Source of the DNA: Marinilactibacillus kalidii
GTDB lineage: Bacteria; Bacillota; Bacilli; Lactobacillales; Carnobacteriaceae_A
Assembly: GCF_017599325.1 (NCBI RefSeq)
Contig: NZ_JAGFVM010000003.1
Span: 62,001 to 126,000, forward strand
Direction of reading: 5' to 3'
DNA length: 64,000 nt
Part shown: positions 7,887 to 18,879 of the stretch, in pieces
How the letters are laid out: each line of letters opens with the position of its first letter
Numbering within the stretch: position 1 is the stretch's first letter
Translations under genes and position numbers: made by a program
Notes under the pieces: model-generated
What the model was told of the DNA's origin: nothing
What the model saw: only the letters and a program-made list of their open reading frames with translations
Database searches by the model: none

Positions 7887-9671
7887 TTGAGTAACGGAAC
7901 AATTGTTAGTGTTTCAGGACCTTTAGTTACTGCAAAAGGTATGGAATCAGCTAATATACAAGATATTTGCCGTGTAGGTAAATTAGGACTAATTGGTGAA
8001 ATCATTGAGATGCGAGGAGATGTCGCATCTATTCAGGTATATGAAGAAACTTCTATGGTTGGACCTGGCGAAGAAGTTGAAACTACGGGAGAACCTTTAT
8101 CTGTAGAATTAGCTCCAGGAATGATTGCACAAATGTTCGATGGCATTCAACGTCCATTGGATGAATTTATGGATAAAACACAAAGTAACTTTTTAGAGCG
8201 TGGTATGGAAATCAAACCACTTAATAGAGATAAAGAATGGGACTTTACTGCGACAGTTGAAATTGGAACTGAAGTAATAGGTGGAGACATTTTAGGAACT
8301 GTTCAAGAGACTAGTGTATTAGAACACAGAATCATGGTACCTAACGGTGTCAGCGGAACAGTGAAATCTATTGCAAGTGGAACATATAAATTAACAGATA
8401 CTTTATATGTGATTGAAACAGAAAATGGCGAAAAAGAATTTACAATGATTCAAAAATGGCCTGTTAGACGTAGTCGTCCAATTGAGCGTAAATTGAATCC
8501 TGTAGAACCATTGATTACTGGACAACGTGTTATTGATACACTTTTCCCAGTTGCTAAAGGTGGAGCAGCAGCAGTACCAGGACCATTTGGAGCTGGTAAA
8601 ACGGTTGTTCAACACCAAATCGCTAAATGGGCTGATGTAGATTTAGTTGTTTATGTTGGTTGTGGTGAACGTGGAAATGAAATGACGGATGTTATCAACG
8701 AGTTCCCTGAACTGATTGATCCAAATACTGGTAAATCAATCATGGAAAGAACTGTTTTGATTGCAAACACTTCAAACATGCCCGTTGCTGCACGTGAAGC
8801 TTCAATTTATACAGGTATTACAATCGCTGAATACTTCCGTGATATGGGTTACTCTGTAGCAATCATGGCAGATTCAACTTCTCGTTGGGCAGAAGCACTT
8901 CGTGAAATGTCTGGTCGTCTAGAAGAGATGCCAGGGGATGAAGGTTATCCAGCTTATCTAGGTAGTCGTTTAGCTGAGTACTATGAACGTGCTGGTAAAG
9001 TTGTCTCATTGGGTTCAAAAGGACGCGAAGGTAGTATTACAGCTATCGGAGCGGTTTCACCTCCAGGTGGAGATACGTCTGAGCCGGTAACTCAAAATAC
9101 ACTACGTGTAGCGAAAGTATACTGGGGATTAGATTCATCTCTAGCTCAGAGACGTCACTTCCCATCTATTAACTGGTTAAGTTCATATTCATTGTATTCT
9201 AACGAAATGAATGAATTTGTTGGTAATAAATTGAATGTTGATTGGTCTTCTAAAGTAACAAGAGTTAAATCATTGTTACAAGACGAATCAGAACTTCAAG
9301 AGATTGTTCGACTAGTTGGTGTGGAGTCTCTTTCTGAAAAAGATAGACTTAAATTAATTGTCGCACGTATGATCCGAGAAGATTTCTTACAACAAAATGC
9401 ATTTGATGATGTTGATACGTATACTTCACGTGAGAAACAATTTGAGATGGTAGAAACGATTCTTGATTTCCAAGATAAAGCACTACGTGCAATGGACTTA
9501 GGCGCTTATTACGATGAAATCAATGAAGGAACAGAAGAGATCCGTGAAAGAATCGGACGTTCTAAGTTTATTCCTGAAGAAGAAATTTCTCGATTTGCTG
9601 AAATCCGTAAGCAAACAGAAGATACAATTCAAAAGGTAATTGAAAAAGGTGGTGTAGAGTCCGATGCTTAA
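7887..9671 (+). CDS. ntpA: V-type ATPase catalytic subunit A
   Basis: A 594-residue catalytic subunit. The P-loop GPFGAGKT is at residues 232-239, preceded by the roughly 80-residue bulge insertion typical of A-type subunits and followed by a GERGNE motif holding the catalytic glutamate. Three copies alternate with B to hydrolyse ATP and drive Na+ export. Translation starts at TTG 7887, with AGGAGGG eight bases upstream. The final eight bases overlap ntpB. Confidence 0.97.
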   Translation: MSNGTIVSVSGPLVTAKGMESANIQDICRVGKLGLIGEIIEMRGDVASIQVYEETSMVGPGEEVETTGEPLSVELAPGMIAQMFDGIQRPLDEFMDKTQSNFLERGMEIKPLNRDKEWDFTATVEIGTEVIGGDILGTVQETSVLEHRIMVPNGVSGTVKSIASGTYKLTDTLYVIETENGEKEFTMIQKWPVRRSRPIERKLNPVEPLITGQRVIDTLFPVAKGGAAAVPGPFGAGKTVVQHQIAKWADVDLVVYVGCGERGNEMTDVINEFPELIDPNTGKSIMERTVLIANTSNMPVAAREASIYTGITIAEYFRDMGYSVAIMADSTSRWAEALREMSGRLEEMPGDEGYPAYLGSRLAEYYERAGKVVSLGSKGREGSITAIGAVSPPGGDTSEPVTQNTLRVAKVYWGLDSSLAQRRHFPSINWLSSYSLYSNEMNEFVGNKLNVDWSSKVTRVKSLLQDESELQEIVRLVGVESLSEKDRLKLIVARMIREDFLQQNAFDDVDTYTSREKQFEMVETILDFQDKALRAMDLGAYYDEINEGTEEIRERIGRSKFIPEEEISRFAEIRKQTEDTIQKVIEKGGVESDA

Positions 9672-11040
9672 AGAATACAAAACAGTTTCCGAAATAGTAG
9701 GTCCTTTGATGACCGTAACTGGTGTTGAAGGTGTTAAGTACGATGAGCTCGTTGACATCGAGCTACAAGATGGTACTAGAAGACGTGGACAAGTACTTGA
9801 AATCGATGGCGAAAACGCTGTTGTTCAATTATTTGAAGGCTCAACTGGTATTAACCTTAAAGAAACGAAAGTTCGTTTCTTAGGTAGACCATTATCTTTA
9901 GATGTTTCTGAAGACATGATTGGTCGTACGTTTGATGGAATGGGACGCGTAAATGATGGCGGACCAGACCTTATTCCTGAAAAAAGTTTAGATATCAATG
10001 GTATTGCAATCAATCCGATTGCGCGTAACTACCCAGATGAATTTATTCAAACAGGTATTTCAACCATTGACCACTTGAACACATTAGTTCGTGGACAAAA
10101 ACTTCCAGTATTCTCAGCTTCTGGTTTACCACATAAAGAGCTTGCAGCACAAATTGCTAGACAAGCAAGTGTAACAAATTCTGACGACAAATTTGCCGTA
10201 GTATTTGCTGCAATTGGTATTACTTTCGAGGAAGCCGAATTCTTTATGGAAGATTTCAAGAAAACTGGCGCGATCGACCGTTCAGTATTGTTTGTCAACT
10301 TGGCAGATGATCCTGCAATCGAACGTATCGCTACGCCTCGTATGGCACTTACAGCAGCAGAATATCTTGCGTTTGAAAAAGACATGCACGTTTTAGTTAT
10401 CATGACTGATATGACTAACTATGCGGAAGCACTTCGTGAGATTTCAGCAGCTCGTCGTGAAGTACCAGGTCGTCGTGGATATCCTGGATATCTTTACACA
10501 AACTTGGCAACTCTTTATGAACGTGCTGGACGTTTGGAAGGATCAAAAGGTTCTGTTACACAGATTCCGATCCTAACAATGCCAGAGGAAGATATCACGC
10601 ACCCAATTCCCGATTTAACTGGGTATATTACTGAGGGTCAAATCATCCTTTCTCGTGATCTTTATAACCAAGGATACCAACCACCAATCGACGTACTACC
10701 TTCACTTTCACGTTTGAAAGATAAAGGTACCGGAGAGGGTAAAACTCGTGAAGACCACTCTGCAACAATGAACCAGATTTTCTCTGCTTATGCACAAGGT
10801 AAAGAAGCAAAAGAATTATCTGCCGTTCTTGGGGAAGCAGCTTTGTCTAAGAGTGACCGTAAATATGTTGAATTTACGAATAAATTCGAAAAAGAATACG
10901 TAAATCAAGGTAACTACACGAATCGTTCAATTCAAGAAACATTAGACCTAGGTTGGGACTTACTGAAAGTCTTACCTCGTGGTGAGTTGAAACGTATTAA
11001 AGATGATATGCTGGATAAATATTTACCAAAAGGAGAGTGA
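9664..11040 (+). CDS. ntpB: V-type ATPase regulatory subunit B
   Basis: A 458-residue non-catalytic head subunit. Where the A subunit has a P-loop, this one has [10 protein letters not shown], the degenerate site characteristic of B subunits. [20 protein letters not shown] is the conserved region that supplies the arginine to the A-B nucleotide pocket. Length matches E. hirae NtpB (458). The ATG overlaps ntpA, ensuring equal synthesis of A and B. Confidence 0.97.
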   Translation: MLKEYKTVSEIVGPLMTVTGVEGVKYDELVDIELQDGTRRRGQVLEIDGENAVVQLFEGSTGINLKETKVRFLGRPLSLDVSEDMIGRTFDGMGRVNDGGPDLIPEKSLDINGIAINPIARNYPDEFIQTGISTIDHLNTLVRGQKLPVFSASGLPHKELAAQIARQASVTNSDDKFAVVFAAIGITFEEAEFFMEDFKKTGAIDRSVLFVNLADDPAIERIATPRMALTAAEYLAFEKDMHVLVIMTDMTNYAEALREISAARREVPGRRGYPGYLYTNLATLYERAGRLEGSKGSVTQIPILTMPEEDITHPIPDLTGYITEGQIILSRDLYNQGYQPPIDVLPSLSRLKDKGTGEGKTREDHSATMNQIFSAYAQGKEAKELSAVLGEAALSKSDRKYVEFTNKFEKEYVNQGNYTNRSIQETLDLGWDLLKVLPRGELKRIKDDMLDKYLPKGE

Positions 11041-11045
11041 GGTAA

Positions 11046-11675
11046 ATGGCTAAATTAAACGTCAACCCCACTCGAATGGAACTATCAAACCTTAAAGATC
11101 GTCTTTCGTTAGCTTCTAGAGGACATAAGCTCCTTAAAGATAAGCAAGATGAACTGATGAGACGTTTCATTACGTTGATTCGCCAAAACAATGAGTTGCG
11201 TATAGAAGTGGAAGAAAAACTATCTAAGGCAATGCAATCTTTCGCTATGGCCAAATCATTAGTCCATGAAAACTTCATAGAAGAACTAATGGCTGTGCCA
11301 AGCCAAAGCGTTAATTTAAATATTGATCAAAAAAATATCATGAGTGTTCGAGTTCCTCAGATGCATTTCCAATATGGTGAAACTGCGGATGATCCTAAGG
11401 ACTTGAGTTATGGATATTTGAATTCAAACGGTGAGTTGGATTTAACGTTTCAATATTTGATTGAAGTTATGCCAGATATGTTGGAATTAGCTGAAATCGA
11501 AAAAACTTGTCAATTAATGGCAGATGAAATCGAAAAAACAAGACGTCGTGTAAATGCATTAGAGTTCATGACGATTCCACAACTTGAAGAAACGATTTAC
11601 TTTATTCAAATGAAACTTGACGAAGCTGAACGTGCTTCAATTACTCGTTTGATGAAAGTAAAAGATATGGGTTAA
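11046..11675 (+). CDS. ntpD: V-type ATPase central shaft subunit D
   Basis: A 209-residue protein with long N- and C-terminal helices ([20 protein letters not shown] at the start) that form the rotating coiled-coil shaft inside the A3B3 head. It is the last gene of the operon. The E. hirae operon continues with ntpH and the K+ transporter gene ntpJ; both are absent here, and a strong terminator follows within 10 bases. Confidence 0.95.
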   Translation: MAKLNVNPTRMELSNLKDRLSLASRGHKLLKDKQDELMRRFITLIRQNNELRIEVEEKLSKAMQSFAMAKSLVHENFIEELMAVPSQSVNLNIDQKNIMSVRVPQMHFQYGETADDPKDLSYGYLNSNGELDLTFQYLIEVMPDMLELAEIEKTCQLMADEIEKTRRRVNALEFMTIPQLEETIYFIQMKLDEAERASITRLMKVKDMG

Positions 11676-11680
11676 TTTTA

Positions 11681-11720
11681 ATAAGAGCATCGATACTTTT
11701 GTATCGATGCTCTTTTCGTT
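11681..11720 (+). terminator. Terminator of the ntp operon
   Basis: A 14-bp perfect stem, AAGAGCATCGATAC (11683-11696) with GTATCGATGCTCTT (11701-11714), with a TTTT loop and T-rich tail. Confidence 0.92.
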
Positions 11721-11734
11721 TAAAGGGATTAAAG

Positions 11735-11763
11735 TTGTCAAAAATCAAAGCAGATTGTACTAT
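11735..11763 (+). promoter_or_regulatory. Promoter of the patatin-like gene
   Basis: TTGTCA (11735-11740), a 17-base spacer and TACTAT (11758-11763), just after the ntp terminator. Confidence 0.65.
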
Positions 11764-11800
11764 GGATGAGAGTGATCTGATCGATTAGGAGGCAGTACAA

Positions 11801-13153
11801 TTGTCTAAAGATTTTTTTAAACTTAAGAGAAATGAAAAAAGTGCCTTAGTACTTGGCGGTGGTGGGGCTAGAGGATCTTTTGAGATTGGCGTTTGGAAAG
11901 CCTTGAAAGAACTGGATTTTGTCCCCAATATTATTACAGGGACATCTGTTGGTGCCCTAAATGGAGCTTTAATGCTCCAAGGGAAGGTAGAAGACGCTGA
12001 GACGATGTGGAAAGATATTGAAGGCTCTTCTATACTTGATTATGAGTTTCCAATGAGTATCGATAGTTTTAATGAATATCAACGAACATTAGGCTTTTTC
12101 TTTGTTAAGGCTATTGGGTCGAAAGGATTGAGTTCTAAACCGTTAAAAAATTTAATCAGTGAGTATATTACGGATGAAGCAGCTATACGGGAATCATCTA
12201 TCGACTTTGGACTTTCCGTAACAAATGACGATACAGGTGAAATAGAATTTTTCTACTTGAAGGATATACCTGAGAATCGTTTAAAAGAGTACTTGTTGGC
12301 CAGCGCTTCGTTATATCCAGCAATGGAGAAAACAATTATTGATGGTACGCCTTATATGGATGGCGGTTATAAAAATAATATACCTTACGATATGGTCATA
12401 GAGCGTAAACCCGATAAAATGATTGTTGTAGACTTGCAAGGCCCAGGTCTCTTTAGTGTTGACCATCGAGTAGATACAGTTCCCACTGTGTGGATCAGAA
12501 CACAATGGTCTCTGGGTGATCTACTGTTATTTAATAAAAAACGCACTTCTCTAAATATTAAACTGGGTTATTTAGAAACAATGAAACGTGCCAATCGGTA
12601 CGAAGGCTTTTGGTATACATTTGATAAAGAAAGCATTAAGAGAGATTATCAAACTTTTTATCAATCGTTAAATAAATTGATGCAAAGTCAAGATTTGGAT
12701 GGGCTTGAAAGGTTTCTTGAAGATGAAGAGTACCAGGTGAATATGATTGGGGAAATTTCAAACAAGTGGGGAAAAAATGTATCCTATAAATCACTTTCTT
12801 TAGCGGTAATGGAGTTAGCTGGAAAATGCTTTGGATTATTACCAGAAGAAGCGTATGAGGCAGAGCCTTTTCAAAAAGAAATTATAGCTAGAGTACAAAG
12901 ATTAACGAATGAAGGTACTTTTAGTGAACTGGTGCCTGAGTTCCATTTAAGTGGAATAGAATGGGCAGAAAACATCAAAGAAAATGTTCCACTTTTATCA
13001 GATCGACAAATGACTTTATTTATCTACAATACAATTAAGAATACTTCGAATGATTTGTCAAATATATTATCTAAAATGGCTGCTTCAATCAAACCTTTCC
13101 CATTTATTCTCGCATTGTATATTCTTTATCTTGAAGATAAATACCATCTGTAA
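11801..13153 (+). CDS. Patatin-like phospholipase / lipid acyl hydrolase
   Basis: A 450-residue protein whose first 210 residues are a patatin domain. It has the glycine-rich oxyanion loop GGGGARG (19-25), the nucleophile elbow GTSVG with Ser49, and the DGG motif with Asp187, completing the Ser-Asp dyad. The family removes acyl chains from lipids, often at the inner membrane face. The C-terminal 240 residues are mostly helical, without a domain I recognise. No signal peptide is visible. The start is TTG 11801, with TAGGAGG ten bases upstream. It sits between its own promoter and the gmk leader, so it is probably monocistronic. Physiological substrate unknown. Confidence 0.88.
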   Translation: MSKDFFKLKRNEKSALVLGGGGARGSFEIGVWKALKELDFVPNIITGTSVGALNGALMLQGKVEDAETMWKDIEGSSILDYEFPMSIDSFNEYQRTLGFFFVKAIGSKGLSSKPLKNLISEYITDEAAIRESSIDFGLSVTNDDTGEIEFFYLKDIPENRLKEYLLASASLYPAMEKTIIDGTPYMDGGYKNNIPYDMVIERKPDKMIVVDLQGPGLFSVDHRVDTVPTVWIRTQWSLGDLLLFNKKRTSLNIKLGYLETMKRANRYEGFWYTFDKESIKRDYQTFYQSLNKLMQSQDLDGLERFLEDEEYQVNMIGEISNKWGKNVSYKSLSLAVMELAGKCFGLLPEEAYEAEPFQKEIIARVQRLTNEGTFSELVPEFHLSGIEWAENIKENVPLLSDRQMTLFIYNTIKNTSNDLSNILSKMAASIKPFPFILALYILYLEDKYHL

Positions 13154-13170
13154 AAAATAACTTCAAAAAA

Positions 13171-13867
<697 letters not shown>

Positions 13868-13868
13868 T

Positions 13869-14081
13869 ATGTTATTATATCCTTCACAAGATAAATTATT
13901 AGACAAAATCGATTCAAAATACTCATTGGTTATTCTTGCGGCTAAACGAGCGAAAGAAATGCAACATAATCATAGCGTTGACTTACTTGATGAATACAAA
14001 TCAATCAAAAATGTTGGTAGAGCGCTAGAAGAAATTGAATCAGGAGATATCGTATTAGATCCTGAAAGTATTCAAAACTAA
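13869..14081 (+). CDS. rpoZ: RNA polymerase omega subunit
   Basis: A 70-residue protein with the omega-family core (LLDKIDSKYSLVILAAKRAK). It helps assemble and stabilise the beta' subunit of RNA polymerase. Position directly after gmk is the standard Firmicute arrangement. GAGGAG within the gmk end serves as ribosome-binding site. A large nested terminator follows. Confidence 0.95.
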   Translation: MLLYPSQDKLLDKIDSKYSLVILAAKRAKEMQHNHSVDLLDEYKSIKNVGRALEEIESGDIVLDPESIQN

Positions 14082-14093
14082 TACATGAAATAA

Positions 14094-14173
14094 GATAAAA
14101 ACCTCTGCGGGTAAAGCGTTACTAGAGAAAAAGGCAACTTTTTCTCTAGTAGTCACTGGCAGAGGTTTTTTTA
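14094..14173 (+). terminator. Nested two-tier terminator after rpoZ
   Basis: The outer stem AAACCTCTGC (14099-14108) pairs with GCAGAGGTTT (14159-14168), followed by T residues. It encloses a 13-bp perfect inner hairpin, ACTAGAGAAAAAG (14121-14133) with CTTTTTCTCTAGT (14138-14150), with a GCAA tetraloop. Confidence 0.85.
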
Positions 14174-14220
14174 TGAGAATGAAGCGTTAAGGTACTTTCA
14201 TTGTTCCCCTTGAGGACTTA

Positions 14221-14249
14221 AAGACATTACAACAAATTCTTGGTAAAAT
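14221..14249 (+). promoter_or_regulatory. Probable coaBC promoter
   Basis: An extended -10, TGGTAAAAT (14241-14249), has a weak -35 AAGACA (14221-14226) at 17 bases. The same extended -10 word occurs upstream of gmk. Confidence 0.45.
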
Positions 14250-14282
14250 GATTGTAAGAGATATGATGAGGAAGTGTAGCTA

Positions 14283-15476
14283 ATGAAAAATTTAAAAGTA
14301 GCCTTTTACGTTACAGGTGGTATTGCTGTTTACAAGTCAGTCAACTTAATGAGAGAATTGATTAAGAGAGGCGCCGAGGTTAAGGTCGCGATGACTACTT
14401 CTGCGACAGAATTTGTTACGCCACTGACTTTTCAAGTTTTAAGCAAACATGCTGTTCACATTGACACGTTTTCAGAAGAAGATCCGCAATATGTCCAGCA
14501 TATTCATCTTGCTGACTGGGCAGACATAGCCATTGTTGCCCCGGCTACAGCTAATACAATAGCTAAATTAGCGAACGGTATAGGAGATAATTTTGTAACA
14601 TCGGCTCTTATGGCAACAACTTCACCGATTTTTTTAGTACCCGCAATGAATGAACATATGTTGGAACATCCTGCAACGCAACAAAATATTAGAACTTTAA
14701 AAAGTCGAAAAGCTTATGTTATGGAACCAGATACAGGATTTCTTGCAGAAGGCTACAGTGGTAAAGGTAGATTTCCAGAAAGTGAAATGATCATAGAAGA
14801 ACTTGAAGGCTATTTATTGGCGTACAAGGGAGAACGTCCTTTGAAAGGGAAGAAAATTGTTGTCACTGCCGGGGGAACTAAAGAAAGAATTGACCCTGTA
14901 AGATTTATCTCAAATGATTCTTCTGGAAAAATGGGACATGCGCTTGCCGATGCTGCCTGGAAAAAAGGGGCTGAGGTCACACTAATTACAGCGAGTACTT
15001 TACCCACTCGCAAGCAAATCAAACGCGTTCAGGTAGATTCAGCTAAAGAAATGTATAACCACGTCAACGAATCATTTGAAACATTAGACGTATTGATCAT
15101 GGCTGCAGCGGTGTCGGATTATGCTCCTTTAAACCAAGAAGAACATAAAATGAAGAAAAAAAATAATGTAACAATAGAATTGCAAAAAAATCCAGATATT
15201 TTAAAAGAGATGGGTCAGAAAAAAGTGAACCAATTTTTAGTAGGATTTGCTGCAGAAACTGAAAATATAGAAGCATACGCATTAAAAAAATTAAAAGAAA
15301 AGCATGCTGATTTAATTGTTGCGAATGATGTTGGAAAAAAAGATAGAGGCTTTAATACGAATGATAATGAAGTAACAATCTATTCTAACGTCGATCAGCC
15401 AGTGACCATTTCACTGACAAAAAAAGATGAGATCGCTGAAAATATTATTGATATCGTAATTGATCGTACTGAATGA
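14283..15476 (+). CDS. coaBC: Bifunctional CoaBC: 4'-phosphopantothenoylcysteine synthetase / decarboxylase
   Basis: The 397-residue protein covers two steps of coenzyme A synthesis. The N-terminal flavin-dependent decarboxylase (CoaC) domain keeps the active-site histidine region (QHIHLADWAD, about 72-81), PATAN and PAMNEHM (120-126). In the usual ACGD region the sequence reads GFLAEGYSGKGR, so the catalytic cysteine position (residue 156) is Glu. The C-terminal synthetase (CoaB) domain begins near residue 180 with KKIVVTAGGTKERIDPVRFI and looks complete. GAGGAAG precedes the ATG. The next gene, priA, begins 13 bases later. Confidence 0.92.
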   Translation: MKNLKVAFYVTGGIAVYKSVNLMRELIKRGAEVKVAMTTSATEFVTPLTFQVLSKHAVHIDTFSEEDPQYVQHIHLADWADIAIVAPATANTIAKLANGIGDNFVTSALMATTSPIFLVPAMNEHMLEHPATQQNIRTLKSRKAYVMEPDTGFLAEGYSGKGRFPESEMIIEELEGYLLAYKGERPLKGKKIVVTAGGTKERIDPVRFISNDSSGKMGHALADAAWKKGAEVTLITASTLPTRKQIKRVQVDSAKEMYNHVNESFETLDVLIMAAAVSDYAPLNQEEHKMKKKNNVTIELQKNPDILKEMGQKKVNQFLVGFAAETENIEAYALKKLKEKHADLIVANDVGKKDRGFNTNDNEVTIYSNVDQPVTISLTKKDEIAENIIDIVIDRTE

Positions 15477-15489
15477 AAGGAAGACAGTA

Positions 15490-17907
15490 ATGCCCTATAT
15501 CGCAGAAGTAATTGTTGATGTACCTGTTCTACAAACGAATAGACCGTTTCACTACAAAATACCAAGACAGTTTGACGAACGATTAGAATCTGGCATGCGT
15601 GTAGTCGTTCCTTTCGGTAAAGGTTCTCGATTGGTTCAAGGATTTGTGACGAATATTTTCAAATCAAGTGATTTCGAGGGTGAACTTAAAGAAATCGATG
15701 AATTAATGGATCTAGCGCCTGTGCTGAATCAAGAATTAATTGAACTCGGTGCGTATATGGCTAAAAGTACGTATAGCTTTCAGATCAGTTGTTATCAGAC
15801 GATGCTTCCGGCAGTACTGAGAGCAAAGTATGAAAAAGTCGTTACAGTTGTTGATGACATTGATGAGGACACCTTTTTTGACTTATTCAAGGGTAAAAAT
15901 ACAATTACTTGGGAAGAAGTGATTGAACGAGATTTAGTTAAACAAATGCTCGATTTAAAAGCTGATGAAAAAGTCGAAGTAAATTATCTGGTTAAAGATA
16001 AACGAACCAAAAAGACAGTAAAAAAAATCAGACCAACTATTTCATTTGAACAATTAGAAGAAGCAAGAGAGTCTTTACGAAAGAATGCAAAAAAACAAAT
16101 TGCCCTGTTAAATGTGCTTCAGTCCATGGATGCTACAGAATGGATCGATAAAAAGTGGCTTAAAGAAGAATATGGTATTTCACTTTCTTCTATTAAAGAT
16201 GCAGAAGATAAGCAGTGGTTGGAAATAAAAGATATCGAAGTCTACCGTGATCCGTTCAAAGATATTACAATCGACAGAAGTGAGCATCTACAATTGAATC
16301 CAGATCAACAAATTGCTTACGATCAAATCGCTACTAAAATCGATGATCACGAGCATCAGGTCTTTCTTCTAAAAGGAATAACAGGTAGTGGGAAAACAGA
16401 AGTTTATTTGCAGACTATAGCAAGAGTCATGGAAAAAGGATTAGGCGCGCTTATGCTTGTACCAGAAATTGCTTTAACACCTCAAATGGTTTATCGGTTC
16501 AAGAGTCGCTTTGGAGAGAAAGTTGCTGTACTCCATAGTGGACTGTCAGAAGGTGAGAAGTACGATGAATGGCGCAAAATCAATAATGGGGAAGCATCTG
16601 TCGTTGTTGGTGCGCGCTCAAGTGTCTTTGCCCCCCTTAAATCAATTGGGTTAATCATTATAGACGAAGAACATGAAACGAGTTACAAGCAAGAGGAAAA
16701 TCCACGTTATCATGCAAGAGATATCGCGATCTGGCGAGGTGCTTTTCATGATTGTCCAGTTATTCTTGGAAGTGCCACACCTTCTTTAGAATCAAGTGCT
16801 AGAGCAAGTAAACAAGTCTATACACTTTTAGAACTCAACGAACGTGCGAATCAAAAAGATCTTCCAGACGTTACGGTTGTAGATATGAGAGAAGAAGCGA
16901 AAAAAGGGAATAGAAGCGATTTTTCATTGGAATTACAAGCGGCTATTAAGGATCGACTCGAAAAAGGTGAGCAGTCTGTGTTAATGTTGAACCGAAGAGG
17001 CTATTCGTCGTTTGTCATGTGTCGTGATTGTGGTTTTGTACTCCAGTGTCCTAATTGTGATATCTCCCAGACGCTCCATATGGATACCAAGACGATGAAA
17101 TGTCATTATTGTGGACATGAAGAAGGGATTCCTTCTATCTGTCCAAGTTGTCGAAGTAAAAGTATTCGTTATTTTGGTACTGGTACACAGAAGGTTCAAG
17201 AAGAACTTCAAGCGTTGTTTCCAGATGCAAGAATCATTAGAATGGATGTCGACACGACAAGAAGGAAAGGTGCCCATGAACGGTTGCTGAAAGATTTTGG
17301 TGACAAAAAAGCAGATATTCTCTTAGGTACACAAATGATTGCGAAAGGGCTAGATTTTCCCGATGTAACACTTGTGGGTGTCATTAATGCAGATACATCG
17401 CTAGGTTTACCAGACTTTAGGTCTTCGGAAAGAACTTTTCAGCTTCTGACTCAAGTGAGTGGTCGTGCTGGTCGTGCAGAAAAAACAGGGAAAGTATATG
17501 TTCAATCATTTAATCCTGAACATTATGCAATCCAGTATGCAAAACGACATGATTACGATGCCTTTTATAAAAGAGAAATGCATTTACGTCATTTGAGTGA
17601 TTATAGCCCTTATTATTTTCTCGTTAGGATTTCTGTCAGTCATGAAAATGAAATGACTGCAGCCAAAAAAATTGGAGAATTTGTTCAGTTTATTCGTCCG
17701 GCATTAAGTGATAAAGCAATCGTATTAGGTCCTACGCCTAAATCAATCGCAAGAACGCACAATCGTTATCATTTTCAAGCCATTATTAAATATAAACAAG
17801 AAGCTGTGCTATCTGAAAAATTACACGAGCTATTATTGAATAGTCAAAAAGATCAGGCAAAAGGTCTTTTTGTATCCATTGATGCACAACCGATGAATTT
17901 CATTTAA
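15490..17907 (+). CDS. priA: Primosomal protein N' (PriA helicase)
   Basis: An 805-residue DEAH-type helicase that restarts stalled replication forks. The start at 15490 (MPYIAEVIVDVPV) is preferred over an in-frame ATG at 15460, which lies inside coaBC; GAAAGGAAG sits just before 15490. Visible are the N-terminal DNA-binding domain, Walker A GITGSGKTEVYL, DEEH, and the two-zinc cysteine module (CRDCGFVLQCPNCD ... CHYCG ... CPSC) between helicase lobes. Family length about 800. Confidence 0.97.
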   Translation: MPYIAEVIVDVPVLQTNRPFHYKIPRQFDERLESGMRVVVPFGKGSRLVQGFVTNIFKSSDFEGELKEIDELMDLAPVLNQELIELGAYMAKSTYSFQISCYQTMLPAVLRAKYEKVVTVVDDIDEDTFFDLFKGKNTITWEEVIERDLVKQMLDLKADEKVEVNYLVKDKRTKKTVKKIRPTISFEQLEEARESLRKNAKKQIALLNVLQSMDATEWIDKKWLKEEYGISLSSIKDAEDKQWLEIKDIEVYRDPFKDITIDRSEHLQLNPDQQIAYDQIATKIDDHEHQVFLLKGITGSGKTEVYLQTIARVMEKGLGALMLVPEIALTPQMVYRFKSRFGEKVAVLHSGLSEGEKYDEWRKINNGEASVVVGARSSVFAPLKSIGLIIIDEEHETSYKQEENPRYHARDIAIWRGAFHDCPVILGSATPSLESSARASKQVYTLLELNERANQKDLPDVTVVDMREEAKKGNRSDFSLELQAAIKDRLEKGEQSVLMLNRRGYSSFVMCRDCGFVLQCPNCDISQTLHMDTKTMKCHYCGHEEGIPSICPSCRSKSIRYFGTGTQKVQEELQALFPDARIIRMDVDTTRRKGAHERLLKDFGDKKADILLGTQMIAKGLDFPDVTLVGVINADTSLGLPDFRSSERTFQLLTQVSGRAGRAEKTGKVYVQSFNPEHYAIQYAKRHDYDAFYKREMHLRHLSDYSPYYFLVRISVSHENEMTAAKKIGEFVQFIRPALSDKAIVLGPTPKSIARTHNRYHFQAIIKYKQEAVLSEKLHELLLNSQKDQAKGLFVSIDAQPMNFI

Positions 17908-17931
17908 TCAATAGCCATAAAGGAGATAAAT

Positions 17932-18879
17932 ATGTATAAAGTTGTTTTTATGGGTACACCGCAGTTCTCTGTACCTATTCTCGAAGCTTTAGCAGCAGTT
18001 GAGAATGTTGAAATTATAGCTGTCGTGACTCAACCGGATAGAAAAGTCGGTAGAAAAAAAGTACTGACAGCACCACCAGTTAAAGAACAAGCACTAACCC
18101 TGAAATTACCTATCTTTCAACCAGAAAAACTTTCTGGTTCTGAAGAAATGAAGCAAATAGTAGAAATGGAACCGGATTTAATTGTAACAGCGGCGTATGG
18201 ACAATATGTACCAACCAAATTGCTTTATACACCAACATTTAAGGCCATTAACGTTCATGCTTCTCTACTTCCAAAATACCGTGGAGCCGCACCTATTCAT
18301 TCCGCTATTATCAATGGTGATAAAGAAACAGGTGTAACCATTATGTATATGGAAAAGGAAATGGATGCTGGCAATATCATCGCACAAAAGTCAATACCAA
18401 TCACTGATCAAGACGATACCGGTACAATGTTTGACAAATTGAGTTTGGTGGGAAGAGATTTATTATTATCTGTACTCCCATCAGTATTTGACGGGACTAA
18501 CCAATCGATTGAACAAAATACAGCAGAAGTCACTTACGCACCAATGATTCATTCCGAACAAGAAAAAATTGATTTTACCTTATCAGCTGAATCAATTGAT
18601 AACAAAGTAAGAGGTCTAAGACCTTTTCCGGGAGCACATACTTATTTAGATGGACTAAGATTTAAGATTTGGGAAACCAATGTGCTTGAAGGGAAAGCGA
18701 CAAGAGAGCCAGGAACAATCGAAGAGATCAAAAAAGAGGCTATTATTGTTGCCTGTGGAGATCAAACATTGCTAGCGCTGACGGAAATACAGCCTTCTGG
18801 TAAACAAAAAATGAGAACAAGAGACTATCTAGTCGGGGCTGGAAGTCAGTTGAAAGAGGGAATAAGCTTTGGCAAATAA
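17932..18879 (+). CDS. fmt: Methionyl-tRNA formyltransferase
   Basis: A 315-residue enzyme that formylates initiator Met-tRNA using 10-formyl-tetrahydrofolate. The hallmark NVHASLLPKYRGAAPIHSAI includes the catalytic Asn/His and the SLLP loop; a conserved Asp follows in EMDAGNII. The C-terminal OB-like domain is present. AAGGAG lies upstream. It overlaps rsmB by 11 bases. Confidence 0.97.
   Translation: MYKVVFMGTPQFSVPILEALAAVENVEIIAVVTQPDRKVGRKKVLTAPPVKEQALTLKLPIFQPEKLSGSEEMKQIVEMEPDLIVTAAYGQYVPTKLLYTPTFKAINVHASLLPKYRGAAPIHSAIINGDKETGVTIMYMEKEMDAGNIIAQKSIPITDQDDTGTMFDKLSLVGRDLLLSVLPSVFDGTNQSIEQNTAEVTYAPMIHSEQEKIDFTLSAESIDNKVRGLRPFPGAHTYLDGLRFKIWETNVLEGKATREPGTIEEIKKEAIIVACGDQTLLALTEIQPSGKQKMRTRDYLVGAGSQLKEGISFGK

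Noticed and set aside
10047-10403. 118-codon minus-strand frame inside ntpB
   Set aside because: Antisense shadow; Ser/Ala-rich translation typical of the complement of a conserved gene.
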